64,000 nt of DNA from Erythroxylum novogranatense (taxonomy: Eukaryota; Streptophyta; Magnoliopsida; Malpighiales; Erythroxylaceae), in the NCBI GenBank assembly GCA_029891385.1, contig CM057231.1, positions 70,400,976 to 70,464,975 on the forward strand, written 5' to 3'. The notes beneath the pieces were generated by a model. It was not told the DNA's origin, did not search any database, and saw only the letters and a list, made by a program, of their open reading frames with translations. Positions within the stretch are counted from its first letter, which is position 1. Every line of letters begins with the position of its first letter. Positions 12,550 through 25,027 of this stretch are shown here, in pieces. Made by a program: the position numbers and the translations under genes.

Positions 12550-14326
12550 TGTAGGAAAATCCCGGTGTGAGCATCACATGCCCACGGTGCGGAAAACAAA
12601 TTTTTTTGTTTCGGGACCTTCCCGAAAGCCAGGATCCATGTGACTATATAATAAAGTCAAACCAAAATGACCAAAGGAGACCGTCTCTAACGGTATCCAC
12701 GCAGAGATCGGAGAACCTAACCGGGACAAACCCTTTGACCCGGGAATAGCTAGAACAAATTAAAAAGTGCTAGCTCTTACCTTTAACCTTGGAGAGCTTG
12801 AGAAACGATGGAGAAGAACTTGGAGAGGAAGAGAAGCTTGAAGATGAGATGAAGATGAAGATACCTTCGATGATCTTCTTTCTTCCAAACTTAAAGCTTA
12901 GGTTTTTAAAACCTAATTTTAGCATAAACGATCATCAACTCTTCTACACCCTCCTATGCCATTTGTCTTTTACTCATTAAAAGACATTAAATGCTCCTTT
13001 CCACGTTAACCATATATATATATATATATATATATATTCTTTAATTAATTAATATGATATATATATATGTATATTAATGTTGAGGTGGTCCAGTTACACT
13101 GGGGTCGGTCCTACCGGGTCCCGGTATGAAAAAACCACCGGAAACTTTTTTCAGCAATATCGATGTCGCGATCTCATCGGGACATATCTCGATCTCATCG
13201 TGATCCATTTAATCCAATTGCTCTCCATATATTGGAACTCTGTCCAAAACTATTTTACAAATTCTCCGAGTCACTCTTATGCGTGTGACCCATTAGGTTC
13301 CCGGTTATGTTGGCCACTTAGATCAACACTTAATCTAAGCAAGTCATGAGCGGTATCTAGCAACACATCATGACCCCCAATTGACCGGAAAGTAATTGGT
13401 TTGACGAATGAACCTATATTCATCATGAACCATATCACGAACCTTTCCATAGACAATTACCATGCAATTCGTCCTTTCACCATGTTATACCCCACTTGGT
13501 TATGAGTATGGGCAAGTGTCAACTCTTACTAGGCGACTACGTCAAATCTAGTCCAGTGATTTCAGTTCTTGTCACGGGACTCATTACTTAATATGTCAAT
13601 GAAAACACTCTTCATGACATATGTACTCTGATCAGAGATTTCCACGTAATGACCCTGACAAGAGGCCATGGGTATCATCTTCTGCTATCACAGAAGTGGT
13701 GAATCCTCTATTGGCTACTCAATTAACTTCGAATACCTCAAGCTGTACCCAATCACCACCCCACGAAATGCGACCTCTGTAAGGCAACAAGGAATGGAGT
13801 CAAAGCACGAATCGAGATCAAGATATCCTTGAGTACCTCAAGTCAAGGATACTTGCACCATTCTATGATGAGATTATCACCGACATTAGAATAGGACATC
13901 CATGTGATGATCTCATAGTAGGTCATCGAATGTACTTACTACCTCTAGTTAGCATCCACATCTCAACCCTAAATATCTCATATTTACGGTTTTGAGATCC
14001 ACCGCTTGATCAAATCAAGGAGTTTGAGATGTGCTAGTCTCTCCGGATTCTGGATGTCCCGTCTCGGTAATCCTATGACTAGGGATAATTTGAATCTTGA
14101 CATAATTGCACATGATAGGAATCTCGGTAGTATGATCACATCACAATTTCCTTCATGCTATGTCATGTATCATGGACTTCATTAATTTGCTTATAGATCA
14201 ATATCCGTTCATAAATAATGAACATCAAATTAATGAAATATGTCTTTCTTTATTTATTCATAAAGTATGTACCTGACTTTGTACAAAATACGCTAAAGCG
14301 ATTGCCTTTAGGGCACTACTCTAACA
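12550..14326 (-). repeat. 3' LTR of copia element 1
   Basis: 1777 bp, a close match to 20309-22163. It contains a TA microsatellite near 13013-13036. It lacks a ~75-bp segment, with a GA run and AAGATAAGCTTTATCTT, that is present in the other LTR at about 20797-20870. Confidence 0.9.
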
Positions 14327-14336
14327 ATCTCCCACT
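14327..14336 (-). other. Polypurine tract, copia element 1
   Basis: ATCTCCCACT next to the LTR reads AGTGGGAGAT on the element's coding strand, the usual copia polypurine tract just upstream of the 3' LTR. Confidence 0.8.
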
Positions 14337-14397
14337 GACCTAAAGCCAATCGCCTTGATATCTAATACCATAGCGAAGTACATGAGAATCAAAGTTC

Positions 14398-15680
14398 TTA
14401 CATGACAATGGCTTTGTCAGCGGATCGACAATATTCGCGCTCTGTGAGAATTCTCTCTATCTGCACATCACCTCGACCAATGATCTCCCTGATCAGGTGA
14501 TACCTGCGGAGTACATGTTTGGATCGTTGATGAGACCTCGGTTCCTTCGCCTGTGTAATAGCCCCATTGTTGTCACAATACAACTGTATGGGCCCATCAC
14601 TGCTAGGAACCACACCAAGTTCAGTAATGAACTTCTTGATCCAAACTGCTTCCTTTGCTGCGTCTGAAGCGACAATGTACTCTGCCTCGGTTGTTGAATC
14701 AGCAGTTGTCTCTTGTTTGAAACTCTTCCAACTGACTGCCCCGTCGTTCAGTGTGAATATGTAACCTAATTGAGATTTGGAATCATCCTTATCAGATTGA
14801 AAACTAGCATTTGTATACCCGCTCACTTTGAGATCTCCATCTCCATATATCAAGAAAACATCCTTAGTCCTTCGCAGTACTTGAGGATATTCTTGACACC
14901 ACCCGATGGCGCTCACGGGATCCGATTGGTATCTGCTCGTAACACTTAGAACATATGATACATCGAGTCTCGTACATAGCATAGCGTACATGATAGATCC
15001 TACCGCAGATGCATACGGGATCATATTCATGCGCATCCTCTCATCTTGTGTCTTAGGACACATAGATTTTGAGAGTGTTATCCCATGAGTCACGGGAAGG
15101 TAACTTCTCTTGGATTGCTCCATGCTAAACCTCTTTAGCATCTTGTCTATGTACGTTGATTGTGAAAGACCAAGCAATCTTTTTGATCTATCTCTATAGA
15201 TTCTTATCCCAAGGATATAAGTTGCTTCACCAAGGTCTTTCATGACAAATTGTTTGGACAACCAAATCTTCACTGATTGTAGCATAGAGACATCGTTTCC
15301 TAGTAATAATATGTCATCTACATATAGCACAAGGAATACGATTGCAGTCCCATTAACCTTCTTATACACACAGTATTCATCTGGATTTTGTGAGAAACCA
15401 AACTCTTTGATTACCTCATCAAAACGGATATTCCAACTCCTGGATGCTTGTTTCAATCCATAGATGGATTTCTGAAGCTTGCATACCTTTTCACCATAAT
15501 AGGAGATGAAGCCCTCAGGTTGTGTTATATACACATCCTCAGTTAGATTTCTATTTAGGAAAGCTGTCTTCACATCCATTTGCCATATCTCATAATCATA
15601 ATGAGTGGCAATGGCTAGGAGTATCCTAATGGATTTAAGCATTGCTACTGGGCTGAAGGTATCGTCGTAGTCAATTCCTT
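14398..15680 (-). CDS. Copia RT and RNase H (3' part of pol)
   Basis: An open frame of 414 codons (15642-14398) with the RT core: WQMDVKTAFLN near its start, then LYVDDILLLG (YVDD active site), then MKDLGEATYILGI. RNase H follows with VSWKSFKQETTADSTTEAEY and LYCDNNGAI, ending near the polypurine tract. RT copies element RNA into DNA in the particle and RNase H removes the RNA strand. The true polyprotein begins far upstream; here it is interrupted just above 15642 by stops. Small changes (for example NRNL where NGNL is usual) hint at decay. This segment is one of the best preserved coding parts of the element. Confidence 0.88.
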
Positions 15681-15689
15681 GTCTTTAAC

Positions 15690-17060
15690 GAAAACCTTTA
15701 GCCACAAGCCTTGCTTTATAGGTAATTACATTACCATCCATGTCGCTTTTCTTTTGAAAACCCATTTACACCCAATGGGTTTTATTCCTTGAGTGCTTGA
15801 CCAAAGTCCATACTTGGTTTTCATACATGGAATCCATTTCACCTTCATGGCTTGAAGCCATTTCTCAAACTCGAACTCTTGTAACCTCTTACGTAGGTGG
15901 TAGGCTCATCATCTTCTATGAGCAATCGTCATTCTGTTCACTCACGAAATCCATATCTCTCGGGAGCAGGCGTATCTCGTGACTCCTGAACTTCGTGTGT
16001 CATAGAAGGTTGAATCACACTTCATCTGTATGAGTCACGAGCTCGAGTTCGAGCGAGTTGATCTGCGTCATTCGAGCATCTTGAATTTCTTCAAGTTCTA
16101 TCTTGCTCCCACCGCCTTCTTGTAAAGAAATTCTTTCTCTAAAAAGACAGCATGCTTTGAAACAAACACCTTTTGTTCCTCAAAGAAGGTAGAATTGATA
16201 TCCCATTGATTCTTTAGATATCCTCTGAACAAACACTTGTCGGACTTTGCATCAAGTTTATCACCGTATCCGCTTCATATAAGCAGTGACAACCCCAAAC
16301 TTTCAAATGAGTAAGATAGGGTTTTTGTTAGTCCACATCTCATATGGAGTAACATCAACCGCTTTGATGGAACTCTATTTAGCAAGTAAACAAGCTGTCT
16401 CGAGTGCATACCCCAAAAGGATTTTGGTAACTTTGCAAAGCCCATCATCGATTGTACCATGTCTAACAAGGTTCGATTTCTCCTTTCCACCACCATGATC
16501 TGTGGTGTGTACGGAGGAGTCCATTGAGATAAAATCCCATTATCTCTGAGATAATCTAAAAACTGTTGGTCTAAGTATTCCCTACCACGATCGGATTGTA
16601 ATGTCTTGATACTTTTCCCAAGTTGGTTTTCTACTTCATTTCTGAATTGTTTGAACTTTTCAAATGCTTCAGATTTGTATCTCATCGAATCTGGTACCCA
16701 TATCGAGAATAATCATCGATAAAGGTAATGAAGTAAAGACAACCACTTCTAGCATGGATGGACATCGGACCATATACATCTGAATGTATTAGGTCTAATA
16801 CTCCAGTCGCTCGTTCACCCTTTCCCTTAAAGAGTAACTTAGTCATCTTGCCTAATAAACAAGATTCACATGTGCCATATGATTCATAATCAAATGACCC
16901 TAAACTTCCACTCTTATGGAGCTTAGCTATGCATCTCTCATTTATATAGCCAAGGCGACAATGCCATAAGTAAGTTGATTTTAAATTATCTCGTTTCTGT
17001 CTTTTCGTGTCATTGACATTCATAATTGGATGTGACATATCTAATATGTAAATTCAATTG
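15690..17060 (-). pseudogene. Copia integrase region (GAG-pre-integrase and core)
   Basis: 16682-17038 encodes a pre-integrase zinc region (WHCRLGYINERCIAKLHKSG, then C-x2-C in CESCLLGK) and the first catalytic part (IHSDVYGPMS, FITFIDDYSRYG). 16275-16685 continues in another frame with TLQSDRGREYLDQQF, TPPYTPQ, then VVERRNRTLLDM where copia integrases usually have N-G-V-x-E-R-R-N. A frameshift separates the two at about 16682, and more stops lie before the RT segment. Integrase inserts the DNA copy into the genome; this copy is broken. Confidence 0.8.
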
Positions 17061-17224
17061 CATAATGTACCAGTACCATAAAGCATTCCATTCAAACTAA
17101 TAGAACAACCATTGTTACTAAAAGTCAAATAGAAACCAAATCTATTTAAACAAAAATGACAATATGTTCTTTGTTAATTGTGTACAAAATAAAATTCATC
17201 CAATTTAATTACAAGCCCGGTGGG

Positions 17225-18232
17225 GAGTGACAAAAGGAAGTGCCTATGGCTAATGCAAAGAACTCTTGCTCCATTTCTCACACGCAGTCTAGTTCTCCTT
17301 CAAGCTGTTCATCTCTTCCCTGCGAGGCCTCGCATATCATTGCATATGTGTGAGCCACAACCGTATCTAATACCCATATATTATGGTCGAAATAGTATTA
17401 ATCTCAATGACAAACATACCAAGAAGCCGAGGCATCGATGTCTTCTTCGCTTCAATTCTTCGAGATAGACTTTTACGATTACGCTTGGTGGCCAATCTTG
17501 CCTGATGGAAGCAAGTTCCTTTAGTGCGATTTCTTTGGTTTTCTTCTTGGCTGCACTTCCTTTTGGTTTCTTAGACCTTTTCTTCTTTAGATTCTTTTTC
17601 TTTGAACCAAAAGAAGAAGAGGCCACCATAAGCACTTGCTTGCTATCCTTCTTGATAGATTGTTCTGCTGTCTTGAGCAGATTGATTAACTCAAGGATTG
17701 TCGTGGATATTTGGTTTATCCGATAGTTTAACACAAACTGTGAATAACTATCGACAATCAACTAAATTAAGTCAACACTTAATTCATAATCCATAACAAA
17801 ACCTAAGACAGCCAACCTCTCAATATACCAATTCATCTTGATGCATCTGCATTGCAGATGAACACAGAGTCATCTTAGTAGTGAAGAGTAACCTCGAGGT
17901 CTCGAACCTTCGCATCGAGCTTGCTCATCAAACAGCTCCCTAAGATGAAACACTATGGTATTAGCATCCATAGACTCATGCCGCTTCTGCAGCTGGTGAC
18001 ATCGAGGCAAGCATAATACAGATAGCCATGTCACTGTCTTTGATATGCTTACGATATGCTTTCTGATCCTCATCAGAAGCATTAGCAACAGGTGGATCAG
18101 GAAGTGAAACATCTAGGACATATCCCAGCCTCGGATCTCAGAACAATTCTCAGATTTCTCCAATCGAGAAAATTTGGTCCAGTTAATTTGTTTGATTCCA
18201 TTAGTGAGCGCAAATTCACACCTTGAAGTCAT
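17225..18232 (-). pseudogene. Copia gag and protease remnant
   Basis: Gag likely starts at the ATG at 18230-18232 (MTSRCEFALTNGIKQINW), but soon hits a stop. Capsid segments follow in shifted frames: HESMDANTIVFHLRELFDE near 17900-17970 and DSYSQFVLNYRIN near 17740. A lysine-rich stretch and a decayed zinc knuckle lie near 17480-17600. The protease keeps GCGSHIC near 17340-17360, the usual D-T-G-C-G-S-H-I-C context of this type of copia element. Stops and shifts are frequent. Confidence 0.72.
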
Positions 18233-18420
18233 CTTCAATCAACCTATAGGAAAAGAGATAAAGAATGTTAGAATATAATTACATGCATGATCATAAGGAC
18301 TTGCATGACATGCATATGACTCCCACTAGTTTCAAAGAATCCATAACCCTCATTATGAATCCAAGAAACATTATGACAAAATGTCTGAGTGGGTCGATAT
18401 CAAACATTCCTAAAATGACC

Positions 18421-18800
18421 TTGGGTTTACCCAACAAGCCACCTTAGGTCAATCGGTAGGTATCACCATACCAATTGCATCATAGATATCCCACATTACT
18501 AAAATGACCTTGGGTTTACCCAATAAGCCACCTTAGATCAATCGGCGGTGTCATCATACCAATTGCATCCAGATGCAACTATCGACTAGTGCTATCAACT
18601 CGTGATGTATGCACACATTGGGTTATCAACTCTTGATGCGGCGTACATATGATGTACACTACCCAATTTAGCCTCATTCACGTTAACCTTGAGTTTACTC
18701 AACAAATCAACGCTTTAGTGAAAAACCGACCCATTAATCCAAAAAATCTTATTTCCATGGTTCGAACATATCCGTATAGAGTGAGCTTGGGTTTACCCAA
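18421..18800 (-). repeat. Four copies of a covarying hairpin
   Basis: TTGGGTTTACCCAA occurs at 18421-18434, 18510-18523 and 18787-18800, and TTGAGTTTACTCAA at 18689-18702. Each is a perfect inverted repeat, and in the variant both arms changed together (GGG/CCC to GAG/CTC). On the element strand it reads TTGGG-TAAA-CCCAA. Each copy is preceded by CC or GC and followed by CAA or TAA, so the whole unit is conserved. Confidence 0.75.
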
Positions 18801-19012
18801 CAACCCAACTCTATAAGAACTCTGGTTCTCTCCATATTAATGGAAGGTGTTAGTTTTCATATTAAGTGTGCGGGTTTTCAGGTCTCATCTTCTTCTTCTC
18901 CAAGCTATAGGATTATAGTCACCATAACTATATGGAATGATTTAGGGCAATTCATCAATCACATTGAATCTATACCTAAAATCATCCATGATCCCTTCTT
19001 TTGCATGTTGTA

Positions 19013-19200
19013 GTCGACTGGTGCATGTGCGGTCGACCGGAACATGTGCTAATCGACTACTATGGATTCTTGTGCGCGTCTTTAGTCGACTGGTGCATGC
19101 CCCGATCATACTATGGATTCTTGTGCACGAACCGGTCGATTGGTGCATGCTACTTGATCATTGGTACATGTGCTAGTCGACTGGAACATGTACTGGCATG
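19013..19200 (-). repeat. Degenerate GTCGACTGGTGCATG array
   Basis: Several diverged copies of GTCGACTGGTGCATG occur (for example at 19013 and 19085, with variants at 19032, 19134 and 19175), partly separated by a repeated TACTATGGATTCTTGTGC. Many copies centre on the self-complementary GTCGAC. It lies in the copia leader. Confidence 0.7.
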
Positions 19201-20296
19201 CTCTCTAATCGGCTAATTTCTCAATTCGTGTAGTTCAAATTCACAATACCAAGTGTAATATCCTTTACTATGATGTACCAATGAAACACTTTCATTGTAC
19301 CATGCTTACCATATATAGATATACTATACATGAAACTTGAAATCGATGAATACACTCTTATTCATATAGATTTCCAAATAATTTGAGAATATCAAACTAT
19401 CACCCTGAGTATCTCTAGCTAGTCTACATTTTATCAAGATTATTTCGGCACTGGTCACAAAATTGTGACGGCCAAAACAATCAGGACAACGAAATACACT
19501 AACGAGACGCTAATGTGACATATTTGACATCCGAAAATTTTTGGAAACCCAATTTCAAGAAATTCAATTTGGAAAGCATACAACATCAATGTAACACATT
19601 TTTAATCACATTAAAAATGATTCAAGGAATTGGAATTGAGAAATACACAATTAATCATTCCAAACAAAACAGCTCCAGCAATTTTATCAAAACTGCCAAG
19701 CTCTGTGTTTTGCTTGAAAAACTCACTGAAACAATTTCAATAAATTCTGAGAAAATTACAGAGGTTACAACATGTTCACAACATACTCCATGAATTGTTG
19801 CAGGATTTATTTCCAACAAAAACTCAACCAACCTCAGCAAAAAAGCCAATGTAGAATCTGTGTTCCTCAACACAATTATTCCCAGCAGCACACAATAAAT
19901 TTTCAAATAAATAGTAAATCACCTCGAAAACATTTTTCCATCCTCATAGACATTCATAAACATCTTAGAGACATGTCGGTGAAATAAAATCCGAAAAAAA
20001 ATTTCTACAATTTATTCTCGAATTTACAAGCATGCCTGTTCTTTGAATGTGCACAAACACAACAACCAGAACATTAGGGAATAAATTAGCAAAACCATAT
20101 CAAATCACATTGATAAATTCCGAGCTTCCACAGACATATGCAACAACATCTTGTGAACATATCTGGGCAAGAAAATTTTGAAAAACAATATCTCTATACT
20201 GATTTCGAATTTGACATTTACAATATGCATCATCGTCACAAGCAATAGGCAACTCCGACCTAGTCATGATTTCTTCGTTATATACGACACAAGTGT

Positions 20297-20308
20297 CTCT
20301 GATACCAC
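20297..20308 (-). other. Primer binding site, copia element 1
   Basis: CTCTGATACCAC abuts the right LTR. On the element strand it reads GTGGTATCAGAG, complementary to the 3' end of initiator-methionine tRNA. Confidence 0.88.
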
Positions 20309-20770
20309 TGTAGGAAAATCTCGGTGTGAGCATCACATGCCCACGGTGCAGAAAACAAAAATTTTTGTTCCAGGACCTTCCCGAAAGCCAGGATCCATCT
20401 GACTATATAATAAAGTCAAACCAAAATGACCAAATGAGACCGTCTCTAACGGTATCCACGCAGAGATCGGAGAACCTAACCGTAACAAACCCTTTAACCC
20501 GGGAATAGCTAGAACAAATTAAAAAGTTCTAGCTCTTACCTTTGTCCTTGAAGAGCTTGAGAAACGATGGAGAAGAACTTGGAGAGGAAGAGAAGCTTGA
20601 AGATGAGATGAAGATGAAGATACCTTCGATGATCTTCTTTCTTCCAAACTTAAAGCTTAGGTTTTTAAAACCTAATTTTAGCATAAACGATCATCAACTC
20701 TTCTACACCCTCCTATGCCATTTGTCTTTTACTCATTAAAAGACATTAAATGCTACTTTCCACGTTAACC

Positions 20771-20814
<44 letters not shown>

Positions 20815-22163
20815 TTAAGATAAGCTTTATCTTCCTCCATCCACGTGATGCACATATATATATATTAATTAATTCTTTAATTAATTAATATGATATATAT
20901 ATGTATATTAATGCTGAGGTGGTCCAGTCACACTGGGGTCGGTCCTACCGGGTCCTAGTATGGAAAAACCACCGGAAACCTTTTTCAACAATATCGATGT
21001 CGCGATCTCGTCGGGACATGTCTCGATCTCATCGGGATCCATTTAATCCAATTGCTCTCCATATATTAGAACTATGTCCAAAACTATTTTACAAATTCTC
21101 CGAGTCACTCTTATGCGTGTGACCCATTAGGTTCCCGGTTATGTTGACCACTTATATCAACACTTAATCTAAGCAAGTCATGAGCGGTATCTAGCAACAC
21201 ATCATGACCCCCAATTGACCGGAAAGTAATTGGTTTGACGAATGAACCTATATTCATCATGAACCATATCACGAACCTTTCCATAGACAATTACCGTGCA
21301 ATTCGTCATTTCACCATGCTATACCCCACTTGGTTATGAGTATGGGCAAAGTGTCAACTCTTACTAGACTGACTACGCCAAATCTAGTCCAAGTGATTTC
21401 AGTTCTTGTCCTAGGACTCATTACTTAATATGTCAATGAAGACACTCTTCAGGACATATATACTCTGATTAGAGATTTCTAAGTAATGACCCTGACAAGA
21501 GGCCATGGGTATCATCTTCTGCTATCACAGAAGTGGTGAATCCTCTATTGGCTACTCAATTACCTTCGAATACCTCAAGCTGTACCCAATCACCACCCTA
21601 CGAGCGACCTCTGTAAGGCAACAAGGAATGGAGTCAAAGCACAGAATCAGTATCCAAGATATCATTGAGTACCTCAAGTCTAAGGATACTTGCACCATTG
21701 CTATGATGAGATTATCACTGAAATTAGGATAGGACATCCATGTGATGATCTCATAGTAGGTCATCCAATGTACTTACTACCTCTAGTTAGCATCCACATC
21801 TCAACCTTAAATATCTCATATTTACAGCTTACGAGATCCACCGCTGATCAAATCAAGGAGCTTGAGATGTGCTAGTCTCTGGATTCTGGATGTTACATCT
21901 CGGTAATCCTATAACAAGGGATAATTTAGATCTTGACATAATTGCACATGATAGGAATCTCGAGAGTATGATCACATCACAATTTCCTTCATGCTATGTC
22001 ATATATCATGGACTTCATTAATTTGCTTATAGATCAATATCCGTTCATAAATAATGAACATCAAATTAATGAAATATGCCTTTATTTATTTATTCATAAA
22101 GTATGTACACAACTTTGTACAAAACGTGCTAAAGGCAATTGCCTTTAGGGCACTACTCTAACA
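20309..22163 (-). repeat. 5' LTR of copia element 1
   Basis: 1855 bp, nearly the same as 12550-14326. It includes a TA run followed by a GA run near 20770-20815. Divergence from the partner is low to moderate by eye. Confidence 0.9.
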
Positions 22164-22168
22164 TGTGG

Positions 22169-22340
22169 GAGTTCTATTTAAGTTTATTAGCCCAAAAAGG
22201 AAAGTGAGGATTAACTAGCTTAGAGAGAGGTAGAAGAAAACAGGCTTAAAAAGAGAATATTCTATAAAGATTTTATTAATTAGAAAAAAGAATTAGTTAC
22301 ATTCACTCAATATATACTAGAGCTGGTAGCACAAGCCATT
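22169..22340. other. Short flank between copia insertion and L1 remnant
   Basis: AT-rich sequence with no recognisable coding signal. Before the copia insertion it joined directly to 12540-12549. Confidence 0.5.
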
Positions 22341-23760
22341 TTTCCTAAAAGAAACTAGCATTAAAGTCATCCAATCCTGGAGACTTGTCAGGATGGAATG
22401 AAAATACTACATCTTTTATCTCCCCTATTATGACTTCCTTGAGCATTTCATTCTTCTAAACATGATTTATGGAACCTGATAATCTGTTGATGAGAACTCC
22501 AGGAAAATTAGAAGTATGAGTAGTTACCCATTTGTCTCTTTGAAGTGATTTCTAATAGCCTTTTTCATGTTTTTTTGATCATATAATAATCTTCCATTAT
22601 GATCTTCAAGATATATTATATTATTTCTATTCCTTTTGCCTTGAATTACATTGTGAAAATATTTAACGTTCCTATCTCCTTGTTGTATCTATTGCATTCT
22701 TGATTTTTTTTCGACTAGGAATTGTAAGCTTCAAGTGTTTGCATATTTTTTTTTAGGTCAACTGCCTCTTTCTTTGTGAGCATAACATTAGTAGGATTGA
22801 TAATTAGCTACTTCTGAGTGCCTGTGAGTTCCTCCATGGCAAGTAACTTATTTGTTTTCATCGGATCCGGGGAATCCTTGAGCGAACAACAAAACTAGTT
22901 TTAATTATTTTCAGTAATTGCATAAATTAAAAGCTTGAGAATCTTGAAAGTGTTTGTTACTAGAATTTGTAATAATTGCGTCAAGCTGAATATGCTTTAA
23001 CAGAGAATTGAAGAATCTGAATAGGGATCTTCTAGTATTTGTTGTTAATGAGTACATTGATTAGAGTCTGATCTGAGGAGAGTGGTTCTCCAAACGCAGG
23101 ATAGCTTCCTTACATTTTATTAAACTAATTACCATTGACTAAACATTTATAAATCTTCCTTTATACCAGTGAAATGTTTTTTTTAATGGTTGCTCCAAGT
23201 AAAGATAGGTCCCTTAAATTTAAGATCAACCATAGAAAGATTAGAAGTAAGTTCTGTCAACTCTCTAGTGTATGTAAGTGTTATGCTTCTTCTTTCGCTA
23301 GATTCAACTGAAGATAACACACAGTTGAAGTCTCCAGCTAGCACCCAAGGTTCTGAGTTGGTCATGTCAATTGTTTTTAAGTCCCTCCATAGTTCAACTC
23401 TTTGAAACTCCTAATTAGCTGCATAAATGATTATGATTGCCATTGGAATTCTGATAGCTACAATAATATGCTCACAATGGAGAAACTATTTAGTGTAAAT
23501 CCAATTTGTTAATATTAGATGACTTGGATCAACGCCAACAATAATCCTTCCATCGGATGCTTAGCGTGATTGCTTAATGTTTCTCATCCAACAAGGAGAA
23601 ATTGTATCCCTTTCGAAAATACCTCTTCTTTTATTTTTGTTTCCACCATACCAACAAAACTCACTTACTTAGTAGCTAAGTAATCTTTTAGAGCTAACTA
23701 TTTATTAGGGAGGTTTAATCCCCTTACATTCCATATGGCGTAGATAATTTGGATTGTTTA
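22340..23760 (-). pseudogene. L1-type LINE ORF2 remnant (endonuclease and RT start)
   Basis: Reading the minus strand from high to low coordinates: IIYAIWNVRGLNLPNK near 23750-23705 is the start of an L1 endonuclease; EPWVLAGDFNCVLSSVE near 23350-23300 and KFKGPIFTWSNH near 23220-23185 are its core; GDRNVKYFHNVIQGKRNRNN near 22680-22620 and HPDKSPGLDDFN near 22410-22370 are the region leading into RT. The element stops there, before the YxDD site, so it lacks most of ORF2. The endonuclease would nick target DNA for target-primed reverse transcription. This copy is dead. Confidence 0.85.
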
Positions 23761-24070
23761 ATTTTAGGTTTCCTCTTAGATTTATGATTGTTGTATCCAC
23801 TTTCCTACCATTGCTCAAGCCCTTTTAAGGTCTCATGTACTTCATTTTGACTCTTCATTGTTTTGTTACCAGCAGATGGACTGATTACATAACTAACCCC
23901 CTGCTTATGTTCTAGATTTGATGTCTCCATAGGTTGGTGAATCCCATCATCTACTGCACTCTTGATTCTTTGTTGATTCACTTAAACATTTGCAATTTGT
24001 AAGATTAGTGAAGTGTGAAGTTCAAATTAGGGAGTTACTGTTGTTTCATCCACTGATTGTTAAAAGTTGC

Positions 24071-24959
24071 TGTAGCGCCCCAAATTAGGGGTTAGAATAT
24101 TAACGAGATTTAATCTGAATTATGTTTATTATATTTGTTAATTGCTTATTAAATATTTGTAATTGTGCATAAGTATTATGACATGCATTCATGGCATTTT
24201 CCGGATAAATTGATTTAATGAACCTTCGGATTGATTCGAGACGATATTTTTATAATTTTAGTATATTTTAGTAATTTTGTATACTTCAAATATTTTTAGA
24301 AATTGATGGTGAATTCATTTTGAGTTAAAATTTATTTTCCGAGTCATTATTTTATGACGAATTTTGGTAAATTTTGAAAATGTTTTGAAAATTTTGGGTA
24401 TTTGTTGATATAAGAATCATAAGTTGTTTAAAAGAGTATTTTATTAATAAAATAATAATAAAAACTAAATTGTGGACGAGGATATGGTGACATGTGTTAA
24501 AACCTATGGCTAAGTTTGTCCTACACGAATCGATACTTGTTTTGCATGCACGATACACGTAACCTATGACTTTACCTAGATTTGTTTAATAAAACCTTAT
24601 CGTTGTGTATATTCTTTACCAAAGTCTCTTCACAATTCATCATCTAATAGCTATTGAAGTTACCTACGTAGTCGTTGGGTGACTCACTTTGAAGTGTCTG
24701 TGATAAGTGGTTTGTTAATGTTTCAGTATATAGAGTCGTAGAGATTTATATGCATTGAGATATACATATATAAATGTATTCGGATAGTTTAAAAGATGGT
24801 AGCTATATATATATGCAGAAGTCTAATCTTGCTACTGCTTATGTTTTATGTTATAGAGTTATATATAAATAATTATAAAGGCATGAATTGTGTAAGTAGT
24901 TATCTTTTTTTTCTAGAGCCAATATCAGTATGCATGCACGGTTTAAAACAAAACTAAGA

Positions 24960-25027
<68 letters not shown>

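Larger units (their letters stand above)
18233..20296 (-). promoter_or_regulatory. Long 5' leader of copia element 1
   Basis: About 2 kb lies between the primer site and gag with no recognisable protein. It contains four copies of a small hairpin (18421-18800), an 89-bp tandem duplication (18406-18494 against 18495-18570) and an array of GTCGACTGGTGCATG-like units (19013-19200). Such a leader would hold packaging, dimerisation and translation-start signals. The roles are not known from sequence. Confidence 0.6.
12550..22163 (-). mobile_element. Ty1/copia element 1, near full length
   Basis: LTRs 12550-14326 and 20309-22163 start TGTAGGAAAAT and end CTCTAACA on the plus strand. The flanks carry a perfect 5-bp target duplication, TGTGG (12545-12549 and 22164-22168). 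On the minus strand the order is 5' LTR, iMet-type primer site, a 2-kb leader, gag, protease, integrase, RT, RNase H, polypurine tract, 3' LTR. The pol order (integrase before RT) defines Ty1/copia. Motifs such as AMLKSIRILLAIATHYDYE and the protease GCGSHIC resemble Tork/TAR-type elements, but clade assignment needs a tree. Gag and integrase carry shifts and stops. The RT-RNase H segment is open over 414 codons. Confidence 0.92.

Noticed and set aside
18406..19200. Regular repeats that might be taken for a CRISPR array
   Set aside because: The units are diverged with no constant spacers, and the DNA is eukaryotic retrotransposon leader.
11564..23760. One L1 element interrupted by copia element 1
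   Set aside because: On the minus strand ORF1 should lie at higher coordinates than the endonuclease. Here it lies lower, so a single interrupted element does not fit.
24962..25022. Long TA microsatellite as a regulatory element
   Set aside because: It is part of the LTR and also present, shorter, in the partner LTR. Ordinary microsatellite variation suffices.
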